From NCBI RefSeq assembly GCF_036246005.1, contig NZ_CP109171.1, forward strand, positions 2,654,001-2,718,000: 64,000 nt of DNA, given 5' to 3'. The position numbers and the translations under genes were made by a program. Positions 57,604 to 64,000 of this stretch are shown piece after piece; positions within the stretch are counted from its first letter, which is position 1; every line of letters starts with the position of its first letter. Origin of the DNA: Streptomyces sp. NBC_01723 (lineage in GTDB: Bacteria > Actinomycetota > Actinomycetes > Streptomycetales > Streptomycetaceae). The notes beneath the pieces are model-generated. The model made no database searches. It had not been told where the DNA came from and was given only the letters and a program-made list of their open reading frames with translations.

Positions 57604-57903
57604 TCACGACCTCGTCGGCTCGGGAACGGCGAAGGAGGGGCCGCCCTGCTCCGGCACGTCGGCCGTGAGCTCGGGCGAGGACTCGCTGGTCAGCGGCACG
57701 GCGTCGGCGAACGGCGACTCGCTGGTCAGGGGCTCGGCGTCGGGCAGTGGAGGTTCGCTGGTGAGCGGGGTCTCGGCGAAGCTCTGGGCGGCGCCGAAGA
57801 CGCAGTAGTGCGCGGTCTCGGAGGCGGCGGAGGGCTCGGCCCATGGAGTGGACGGCTCCGCCACGGGTTTGGAAGGGGCCGGGAGCAGGAGGGGTGCAGC
57901 CAC
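57604..57903 (-). CDS. Repeat-bearing 99-aa hypothetical protein in front of malQ
   Basis: The frame starts at GTG 57903 with AAAGGAG 6 nt upstream. The N-terminus is Pro/Ala-rich (APLLLPAPSKPVAEP), then comes ETAHYCVFGAAQSFAE with a single Cys, then three 12-residue units each beginning PLTSE (PLTSEPPLPDAE, PLTSESPFADAV, PLTSESSPELTA), and an acidic end. A longer in-frame start (GTG 58020, also with a strong GAAGGAG site) would give 138 aa, but codon bias in the extra part is poor. It is predicted disordered. No family is recognised. The 9-bp gap to malQ implies translational coupling or a shared transcript. Confidence 0.55.
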   Translation of the reverse strand: MAAPLLLPAPSKPVAEPSTPWAEPSAASETAHYCVFGAAQSFAETPLTSEPPLPDAEPLTSESPFADAVPLTSESSPELTADVPEQGGPSFAVPEPTRS

Positions 57904-58083
57904 GGAGATCTCCTTTGGGTCGGGCTGTGTTGCGAGCACGCTTCTTGCGGGTTTCGGCAGCCCCCTACCCAGAAGGTGCGCAGACAGGCACTCTGACACC
58001 CGCAACGTGGCCCTGGTCACATCTCACTCCTTCCAAATACCCATGATCCGGGCAAAAGAAATCCCCAACCGAGTCCGTCATGC

Positions 58084-58113
58084 TATTCACTCAGTACATG
58101 TACGTGGTGAATA
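58084..58113. promoter_or_regulatory. Concentric 30-bp dyad upstream of padR
   Basis: TATTCAC-N3-GTACATGTAC-N3-GTGAATA: the outer 7-bp arms (58084-58090 and 58107-58113) and the inner 10-bp palindrome (58094-58103) share exactly the same centre. It ends 9 bp before the padR ATG and is a likely PadR autoregulatory operator, perhaps also controlling the minus-strand ORF and malQ. Confidence 0.75.
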
Positions 58114-58122
58114 CTGATCTTC

Positions 58123-58656
58123 ATGAGCACCCGCCATCTCCTCCTGGGCCTGATCGCCTCGGGGCCGAGCCACGGCTACGACCTCAAACGGCGCCACGAC
58201 GAACGCTTCCCACAGGCCCGTCCACTGGCCTACGGGCAGGTCTACACGACCCTGCAGCGGCTGGTCCGGGACGGCCTCGCGGAGGTCGACGGCATCGCGT
58301 CCGACGGCGGCCCGGAGCGCACCGCGTACCGCGCGACGGACGAGGGCGCGCGTGAACTGGCGCGGTGGGCGGGCGAGATCGCACCGCCCGCACCCTTCGT
58401 GACCAACGAGATCTTCGCCAAGGTCGTCGTCTCGATCCTCACCGGCGGCGACGCGGGTGCCTACCTGCTGGCCCAGCGCGAAGCCCACATGGGCCGGATG
58501 CGGGAGCTCACCGCGCTCAAGACGACGCCGGGCACCGACCTCGCGACCGTGCTCTCGGCCGACTACGCCCTCAACCACCTCGATGCCGACCTGCGCTGGA
58601 TGACCACCACCGCGGCCCGGCTCACCACCCTGACCACGGAGGTCCGCACCGCATGA
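58123..58656 (+). CDS. PadR-family transcriptional regulator
   Basis: The 177-aa protein has the PadR winged helix (LLLGLIASGPSHGYDLKRRHDERF, QVYTTLQRLVRDGLAEV) and a C-terminal helical dimerisation domain. There is no ribosome-binding site before the ATG, and the operator lies 9 bp upstream, so the transcript may be leaderless. Its stop overlaps the next ABC ATPase gene (ATGA), a common padR-ABC transporter arrangement; here the transporter is broken. Confidence 0.92.
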   Translation: MSTRHLLLGLIASGPSHGYDLKRRHDERFPQARPLAYGQVYTTLQRLVRDGLAEVDGIASDGGPERTAYRATDEGARELARWAGEIAPPAPFVTNEIFAKVVVSILTGGDAGAYLLAQREAHMGRMRELTALKTTPGTDLATVLSADYALNHLDADLRWMTTTAARLTTLTTEVRTA

Positions 58657-59247
58657 CGAACGGGGACACGTACCAGGCCACGACGGGACCGCTGCTCGCG
58701 GCCCGCGACCTGGTGAAGACGTACGGCAGGACAGAGGCCCTGCGGGGAGTCTCCGTCGACCTCCGGGCCGGCGAGATCCTCGCCGTCACCGGGGCCAGCG
58801 GCAGCGGCAAGTCCACGCTGCTGCACTGCCTGGCCGGGATCGTCCGGCCGGACGCGGGCTCGGTGACGTACTCCGGCCGGCCGCTGGAGGGGCTGCCGGA
58901 GCATCGGCTGAGCGAGCTGCGGCGCACCGACTTCGGGGTGGTCTTCCAGTTCGGGCAGCTGATCCCGGAACTGACGGCGCTGGACAACGTGGCACTGCCG
59001 CTGATGCTGGCCGGCACCGCACGGGCCGAGGCGCGGGCGCGCGCCGGTGAGTGGCTGGAACGGTTCGGGGTGCGCGGGCAGGAGGAGTTGCGCCCCGGAG
59101 AGATGAGCGGCGGGCAGGCACAGCGGGCGGCGCTGGACCGCCCTGCTGGTCGCACCGGCGGTGTACGCCGCCTGCCTGCTGGCGGCCGCCACGGCTCTGC
59201 CGCTGCTGGGGCGCTCGGTGCGGCCGGGAGAGCTGCGGTACGTGTGA
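58653..59247 (+). pseudogene. ABC transporter ATPase fused out of frame to permease remnant
   Basis: Codons 1-160 encode a normal MacB/LolD-like ATPase with Walker A (TGASGSGKST), Q-loop (VVFQFGQLIPE) and signature (MSGGQAQR). At about 59133 homology stops, so Walker B and the switch His are lost. From 59134, in another frame, 37 codons encode a permease C-terminus (WTALLVAPAVYAACLL... ending RYV and a TGA at 59245). A deletion joined the two genes. The ATPase frame runs on without homology to about 59354. Confidence 0.8.
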
Positions 59248-59350
59248 CGGCCGTTCAGCAGGAGGGTGCAACCGATCCGAACGCCCCGCCCGCCAGGCCG
59301 GATCTCCCCTACCCTGACGATGTGGACCCCTGCACAACCGGAGGAGCCCT

Positions 59351-59935
59351 GTGACCGTGACCGCTGACAGGCCCCAGATGCTCGTCACCGAGTTCGAGGA
59401 ACTCGCCCGCCATGCCGACCGGAGCATAGAAGGCGCGCGGCTCGAGTTCATCAACGGACACCTTGGGGGCAAGGCCGTGCCGGACGGCGATCACGGACGT
59501 GTCATTCAGTGGCTCACGCGCATCTGCATGCAGCACAGGCCTGACCTGTGGCTGGACCCGGTGCAAGGGCTCGTGGTCGAGACGTACCGCGGCGGGCGCG
59601 CCCGCCCCGACGGCTCCCTGGCCCCGGCGGAGGCGTTCGTCGGCCAAGGTGAATGGGCCGATCCCGCCCCCGTCCTCATGACCGTCGAGGTCACCTCGTA
59701 CGACTCCGACACCGACCGACGCGACCGCGTCGAGAAGCCACGTGCGTACGCCGGAGCGGGGATCCCGGTCTTCGTCCTCATCGACCGGGACACCTGCGAG
59801 GTCAAGGTGCACAGCCGACCGGACGGCGGACGCTACGAGACCGTGCAGACCCTGCCCTTCGGCAAGGAGGTCGCGCTCCCCGAGCCGGTCGGGATCACGC
59901 TGGAGACCGAGCCGCTGAAGAACTGGGTGCGCTGA
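59351..59935 (+). CDS. Uma2-family (DUF820) nuclease-fold protein
   Basis: The 194-aa protein has the PD-(D/E)xK-like Uma2 layout: EGARLEFINGHL, HGRVIQWL, the acidic core RPDGSLAP, VLMTVEVTS and a later EKPRAYAGAGIPVFVLID, where Lys may complete the site. GGAGG lies 6 nt before the GTG. Such genes are multicopy in streptomycetes; their role is unknown. It starts next to the broken ABC locus. Confidence 0.85.
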   Translation: MTVTADRPQMLVTEFEELARHADRSIEGARLEFINGHLGGKAVPDGDHGRVIQWLTRICMQHRPDLWLDPVQGLVVETYRGGRARPDGSLAPAEAFVGQGEWADPAPVLMTVEVTSYDSDTDRRDRVEKPRAYAGAGIPVFVLIDRDTCEVKVHSRPDGGRYETVQTLPFGKEVALPEPVGITLETEPLKNWVR

Positions 59936-59971
59936 GCGGCCCCGCACCGGCGTACGCGAAGGCCCGGACCG

Positions 59972-60508
59972 TCAGGCGGAAATGCCGTCGATCCGGGCCA
60001 TGGCGTCGTCCGCGCCGTACGGCTGCAAGTAGGGCAGCCAGCGCGGGTCCCTATGGCCCGTGCCGATGATGCGCCAGGCCAGACCGGTGGGCGGGGCGGG
60101 TTTGTGGTGCAGGCGCCAGCCGATCTCGCCGAGGTGGCGGTCGGCCTTGACGTGGTTGCAGCGGCGGCAGGAGGCCACCACGTTGTCCCAGGCGTGCAGC
60201 CCTCCGCGGCTGCGCGGGATGACGTGGTCGACGCTGGTGGCGACGGCGCCGCAGTACATGCAGCGGCCTCCGTCGCGGGCGAAGAGGGCACGGCGGGTGA
60301 GCGGGACGGGGCCCCGGTAGGGCACCCGCACGAACCGCTTGAGCCGGACCACGCTGGGTGCGGGCACGGTGACGGTCGCGCTGTGCAGGTAGGCGCCGGA
60401 CTCCTCGAGGCATACGGCCTTGTTCTCGAGGACGAGGACGAGCGCGCGGCGGAGCGGTACGACGCCGAGGGGCTCGTACGACGCGTTGAGGACCAGGACA
60501 TGCGGCAC
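59972..60508 (-). CDS. HNH endonuclease family protein
   Basis: The 178-aa protein has N-terminal VLVLNASYEPLGVVPLRRAL, a zinc-binding CMYC and CRRC pair and the HNH core SVDHVIPRSRGGLHAWDNVVASCRRCN. It is a stand-alone HNH protein conserved across actinobacteria with no known biological role. AAGGAGG precedes the GTG start. It converges with the Uma2 gene and is divergent from the MscS channel. Confidence 0.92.
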   Translation of the reverse strand: MPHVLVLNASYEPLGVVPLRRALVLVLENKAVCLEESGAYLHSATVTVPAPSVVRLKRFVRVPYRGPVPLTRRALFARDGGRCMYCGAVATSVDHVIPRSRGGLHAWDNVVASCRRCNHVKADRHLGEIGWRLHHKPAPPTGLAWRIIGTGHRDPRWLPYLQPYGADDAMARIDGISA

Positions 60509-60813
60509 GGGTGCCTCCTTGGGCGTCGGCGGCGCGTGGCTCGCGCCGGGACGATCTGGTTCAGTCTCCCCTCATGGCTGGTCGAAGCGCCACCATGTCC
60601 CGGTAACGGGCTGGGAGTGTTTTCGACCACACGGAGCGCGGCGCCGGTGGCGTGACCAGTCCGAGCGCGGGTGAGGACCGTCTCTCCCGCCCATTTCGGG
60701 CCGTTCCGCGCCCGGTGCCCCGTTAGTGTGGTGCATCTGCCCGTCCGGTGACCTTTCCGTGACCTTGAACCGGACCTCGAAGGACGGGCCGCCGCACTTG
60801 GAGGTAAGCCGTC
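60509..60813. other. HNH/MscS divergent intergenic region
   Basis: This 305-bp stretch has no gene. TAGTGT at 60724-60729 is a possible -10 for the channel gene, without a good -35. No clear operator is seen. Confidence 0.4.
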
Positions 60814-61914
60814 GTGTCCCTGTCCGCCGCCGTCCGCACGGCCGCCGGTCCGTCGCCGTCCCCGACGCCCTCGGGGTCGACGACGCCGCCCGTGCCCTCG
60901 CTCCGGGACGCCCAGGAACACGCGACGAACGCCGCGGGCTGGGTCGAGGAGAACTGGTCGACGTGGCTGGCGATCGGTCTGCGGGTGCTGCTGATCCTGG
61001 TGATCGCGGCGGTGCTGCGGGCGGTGGTGCGGCGGGCGATCACCAAGCTGATAGAGCGGATGAACCGCAGGACCGGAACCGGCGGCGGCACCGCGCTGAG
61101 CAGTCTGCTGGTCAACGCCGAGCGGCGCCGGCAGCGCTCCGAGGCCATCGGGTCCGTGATGCGCTCGGTGGCCAGCTTCCTCATCCTCGGCACCGCCGCG
61201 CTGATGATCCTCGGCACCTTCCAGATCAACCTGGCCCCGCTGCTGGCGTCCGCCGGTGTCGCGGGCGTGGCGATCGGCTTCGGCGCCCGCAACCTGGTCA
61301 CCGACTTCCTGTCCGGCGTCTTCATGATCCTTGAGGACCAGTACGGCGTCGGCGACAGCATCGACGCGGGTGTGGCCTCCGGCGAGGTCATAGAGGTCGG
61401 GCTGCGGGTGACCAAGCTGCGCGGCGTCGACGGCGAGATCTGGTACGTCCGCAACGGCGAGGTCAAGCGGATCGGCAACCTCTCCCAGGGCTGGTCCACC
61501 GCCGGTGTGGACGTGACCGTCCGCTCCGACGAGAACCTGGACAAGGTGAAGGAGACCCTCGACGCGGTCGGCGAGCGGATGAGCAAGGAGGAGCCCTGGA
61601 ACGAGATGCTCTGGGGCCCGATCGAGGTCCTCGGCCTGGACTCCGTACTGCTCGACTCCATGGTCGTGCGGGTCTCCGCGAAGACCATGCCCGGCAAGTC
61701 CCTCACCGTCGAGCGTGAGCTGCGCTGGCGGATCAAGCGGGCCTTCGACGAGGCCGGCATCGCGATCGTCGGCGGGGCCACGTTCCCGGTGGACGGCGTC
61801 CCGGCCGTCGCCGACCCGGCGGCCGGTGTCGCGCCGCCGTCGGCATACGCGAGCACGGTGTCGCCGCAGTCCGTCGCCGCGTCCCCGATCACGCCGCCGA
61901 GTACCACCAAGTAG
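60814..61914 (+). CDS. Small-conductance mechanosensitive channel (MscS family)
   Basis: The 366-aa protein has three transmembrane helices. TM3 is the Gly/Ala-rich pore helix (LLASAGVAGVAIGFGARNLVTDF), followed by the beta domain (EDQYGVGDSIDAG, VDGEIWYVRNGEV) and an alpha/beta cytoplasmic domain. A Ser/Pro-rich N-terminus and C-terminus flank the core. It releases solutes on hypo-osmotic shock. GGAGG lies 9 nt before the GTG. Confidence 0.93.
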   Translation: MSLSAAVRTAAGPSPSPTPSGSTTPPVPSLRDAQEHATNAAGWVEENWSTWLAIGLRVLLILVIAAVLRAVVRRAITKLIERMNRRTGTGGGTALSSLLVNAERRRQRSEAIGSVMRSVASFLILGTAALMILGTFQINLAPLLASAGVAGVAIGFGARNLVTDFLSGVFMILEDQYGVGDSIDAGVASGEVIEVGLRVTKLRGVDGEIWYVRNGEVKRIGNLSQGWSTAGVDVTVRSDENLDKVKETLDAVGERMSKEEPWNEMLWGPIEVLGLDSVLLDSMVVRVSAKTMPGKSLTVERELRWRIKRAFDEAGIAIVGGATFPVDGVPAVADPAAGVAPPSAYASTVSPQSVAASPITPPSTTK

Positions 61915-61941
61915 CGGGACCGGCTCCCCTCCCTCCGTGAC

Positions 61942-61980
61942 ACCGCCCCCGAGGTAACGACTGCGTTGCCCCGGGGCGGT
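61942..61980 (+). terminator. MscS gene terminator
   Basis: An 8-bp stem, ACCGCCCC/GGGGCGGT, with a long loop is followed by CTCTT, just before the csnR -35. Confidence 0.55.
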
Positions 61981-61982
61981 CT

Positions 61983-62036
61983 CTTGACGCCCCCTCCCGG
62001 GCGGGCCTACGTTTCTCAGCCAACAGGAAACTTTCC
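61983..62036 (+). promoter_or_regulatory. csnR promoter and CsnR operator
   Basis: TTGACG (61983-61988), 18 bp, then TACGTT (62007-62012) form a good promoter. The 13-bp palindrome AGGAAA-C-TTTCCT (62024-62036) lies just downstream of the predicted start point. It agrees with the palindrome recalled for chitosanase (csn) operators bound by CsnR, and implies autoregulation. Confidence 0.75.
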
Positions 62037-62122
62037 TAACAGTCACCGTCGGTGGGACGAGCAGTGGACTTACCCGTCCCCCACTGAAAGGCTGAGCGGC
62101 CGAGAGGCAGGTGTGGACACGC

Positions 62123-63334
62123 ATGGCAGGAACCGCCGGCACGCCGGGCACCCCGCGCGTCCTGCGCGCCATGAACGACCGGGCCGCCCTGGACCTCCTG
62201 CTGGAGCACGGGCCGCTGTCCCGGACCCGGATCGGCAAGCTGACCGGCCTGTCCAAGCCGACCGCCTCCCAGCTGCTGGCCCGCCTGGAGGCCGCGGGCC
62301 TGGTACTGGCCGGCGGCACCACCGAGGGCCGCCCGGGCCCCGGCGCCCAGCTCTACGAGGTCAACCCGGCCGCCGCGTACGCCGCCGGTCTGGACGTCAC
62401 CCCGGACCGCGTCCTGGCCGCGGTCGCCGACGTCACCGGGCGCACCGTCGGCCGCTTCGAACTGCCGACCCCTGGCCGGCGGCCGGTCGCCCCGGTGGTC
62501 CAGCAGGTCACCGACGCCCTCGACGGCGCGGTGAAGGCCGCCGGGCTGGCCCGGGCCGACGTCCACCGCCTCGTCATCGGCACCCCGGGCGCCTTCGACC
62601 CGGGCACCGGGCGGCTGCGCTACGCCTCCCACCTGCCGGGCTGGCACTCCCCCGCCCTCCTCGACGAACTCGCCGCCGCGCTGCCGATGCCGGTCGAGTA
62701 CGAGAACGACGTGAACCTCGCGGCCGTGGCCGAGCAGCGCCTCGGCGCGGCCCGGGGGCACGAGGACTTCGTGCTCCTGTGGAACCAGGAGGGCCTGGGC
62801 GCCGCCCTGGTGCTCGGCGGCCGGCTGCACCGCGGCTGGACCGGCGGCGCGGGCGAGGTCGGGTTCCTGCCGGTGCCGGGCGCACCGCTGGTCCGCAAGG
62901 TCAGCCGGACCGGCAGCGGCGGCTTCCAGGAACTCGCCGGCTCCCAGGCCCTGCCGGGGCTCGCCCGGGAGCTGGGACTCACCGACCTTCCCCCGGGGCC
63001 GTACCACGAGGCCGCCGCCGCCCTCGTCGCCCGTGCCGCCGAGGCCGACGACGAAGCGCACCGCCGGCTGCTCCAGACCTACGCCACCCGTCTGGCCACC
63101 GGCCTCGCCTCCCTCGTCTCGGTGCTCGACCCCGAGCTGGTGGTCCTGAGCGGCACCTCGCTCGCCGCCGGCGGCGAGACGCTGCGCGACCTGGTCCAGG
63201 ACGAGCTGGAGGAACTGGCCGCCTCCCGGCCCCGGCTCGTCGTCGGTGACGTGACCGACCACCCCGTACTGCGCGGCGCGCTGGAGAGCGCCCTCGCGAC
63301 CACCCGCGACGAGGTCTTCGACACCTCGCGCTGA
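62123..63334 (+). CDS. csnR: ROK-family repressor of chitosan uptake, CsnR
   Basis: The 403-aa protein has an N-terminal winged HTH (LDLLLEHGPLSRTRIGKLTGLSKPTASQLLARLE) and a ROK sugar-kinase-like domain. The usual ROK zinc motif (CGCxGCxE) is missing; the region after WTGGAGEVGFLPVPG has no cysteines. Position directly before a sugar-binding lipoprotein gene and the palindrome upstream match CsnR, which represses the csn chitosan-oligosaccharide operon and the chitosanase gene (known in S. lividans). The ATG at 62123 was chosen; a GTG at 62111 is possible. Confidence 0.85.
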   Translation: MAGTAGTPGTPRVLRAMNDRAALDLLLEHGPLSRTRIGKLTGLSKPTASQLLARLEAAGLVLAGGTTEGRPGPGAQLYEVNPAAAYAAGLDVTPDRVLAAVADVTGRTVGRFELPTPGRRPVAPVVQQVTDALDGAVKAAGLARADVHRLVIGTPGAFDPGTGRLRYASHLPGWHSPALLDELAAALPMPVEYENDVNLAAVAEQRLGAARGHEDFVLLWNQEGLGAALVLGGRLHRGWTGGAGEVGFLPVPGAPLVRKVSRTGSGGFQELAGSQALPGLARELGLTDLPPGPYHEAAAALVARAAEADDEAHRRLLQTYATRLATGLASLVSVLDPELVVLSGTSLAAGGETLRDLVQDELEELAASRPRLVVGDVTDHPVLRGALESALATTRDEVFDTSR

Positions 63335-63425
63335 GCCACCCCCGCACGGCACCACCCCCGCACGGCACCACCCGCACCGCACCACCACCCCCGTCCCGCC
63401 ACGCCCTGCCCCAGGGAGCCTCGCC

Positions 63426-64000
63426 ATGCCCGGAATATCCAGAAAGGCCGCCCTCGCGGTCGCCGCCTCCGCCTCCCTCGCCCTGCTCGCCACCGCCTGT
63501 ACCGGCCAGGCCGATTCCGGCGCCTCCGACGACCCGAACGCCAGGACCACCCTCACCTTCTGGCACGGCTGGAGCGCGCCCGCCGAGGTGAAGGCCGTCC
63601 AGGCCAACGTCGACCGCTTCGAGAAGGCGCACCCCAACATCAAGGTGAAGGTCGTCGGCAACATCAACGACGACAAGCTCAACCAGGCGCTGCGCGCGGG
63701 CGGTTCGAGCGGGCCCGACGTGGTGTCCTCGTTCACCACCTCCAACATCGGCAAGTTCTGCTCGTCGGGCGCCTTCGCCGACCTGAAGCCCTTCATCGAG
63801 AAGTCGAAGCTCGACCTGGACACGCTCATCCCGAAGCCGATGCTGGACTACACGCAGTTCGAGGGCGTGCGCTGCGCCCTGCCCCTGCTCGGCGACGCCT
63901 ACGGCCTCTACTACGACAAGGACGCCTTCGCGGCGGCCGGCATCAAGGCCCCGCCCAGGACCTGGTCCGAGTTCGCCGAGGTGGCGAAGAAGCTGACCAA
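63426..64000 (+). CDS. csnE: Chitosan-oligosaccharide ABC transporter binding lipoprotein (5' part)
   Basis: The visible ~190 residues begin with a lipoprotein signal (basic ISRKAALAV, lipobox LLATAC with Cys26). A type-1 extracellular solute-binding domain follows (TTLTFWHGWSAPAEVKAV, VDRFEKAHPNIKVKVV, GGSSGPDVVSSF), typical of CUT1 sugar transporters. As the first gene after csnR it fits CsnE. The frame runs off the right edge of the window. Confidence 0.85.
   Translation, partial: MPGISRKAALAVAASASLALLATACTGQADSGASDDPNARTTLTFWHGWSAPAEVKAVQANVDRFEKAHPNIKVKVVGNINDDKLNQALRAGGSSGPDVVSSFTTSNIGKFCSSGAFADLKPFIEKSKLDLDTLIPKPMLDYTQFEGVRCALPLLGDAYGLYYDKDAFAAAGIKAPPRTWSEFAEVAKKLT

Overview
The window is high-GC actinobacterial chromosome. 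Gene content and order (mre/rodA cluster, clpX-clpP2-clpP1-tig, a Nur-type sodF promoter, a csnR-csnE pair) point to a Streptomyces very close to S. coelicolor/S. lividans. Species-level placement rests on recalled synteny, not on a search. Most of the window is core genome. Accessory DNA is limited to the left edge and a few remodelled loci near 54-59 kb.

Layout. 1-2460: the end of an integrated element (C-terminal half of a large serine recombinase), an orphan methyltransferase and small orphan ORFs. 2463-11056: a radical-SAM gene, then the minus-strand wall-elongation cluster mreB-mreC-mreD-mrdA-rodA. 11378-16594: ndk, a DUF4233 membrane protein, folC, valS. 16732-22364: a tail-rich membrane protein, then clpX, clpP2, clpP1 and trigger factor, a proteostasis block with a ClgR-like box before clpP1. 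22564-22874: tRNA-Pro(UGG) and tRNA-Gly(UCC). 22966-30399: small membrane proteins, an acyltransferase, a two-gene signalling unit (SpoIIE-type phosphatase plus small ppGpp-hydrolase-like HD protein), an Eis-like acetyltransferase, a Nei-type DNA glycosylase and RpiB. The last two are separated by a 21-bp tandem repeat array.

30607-37127: two paralogous amino-acid permeases flanking bioY, sodF with an exact TTGCAA-N5-TTGCAA box, a DUF574 methyltransferase, a small zinc-ribbon protein and a DsbA-fold oxidoreductase. 37273-50647: two M1 aminopeptidases (pepN paralogues) enclose a DUF559-like protein, a secreted subtilase, an ECF sigma/anti-sigma pair, asd and a DUF1203 protein. 50819-54280: a LysR regulator, two EamA transporters and a divergent MarR regulator whose operator sits in overlapping face-to-face promoters.

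54311-59247 contains two deletion scars. One is a divergent monooxygenase/tetR pair that lost both 5' halves. The other is an ABC ATPase joined to the last 37 codons of its permease. Between them lie malQ, with a small repeat-bearing ORF just upstream, and padR behind a concentric 30-bp dyad. 59351-64000: Uma2 and HNH nuclease-fold genes, an MscS channel, and csnR with its palindrome and the first part of csnE (chitosan-oligosaccharide uptake), which runs off the window.

I see no clear undescribed multi-gene system. The best leads are the malQ-linked repeat protein, the phosphatase/ppGpp-hydrolase pair, the operator architectures and the deletion scars.
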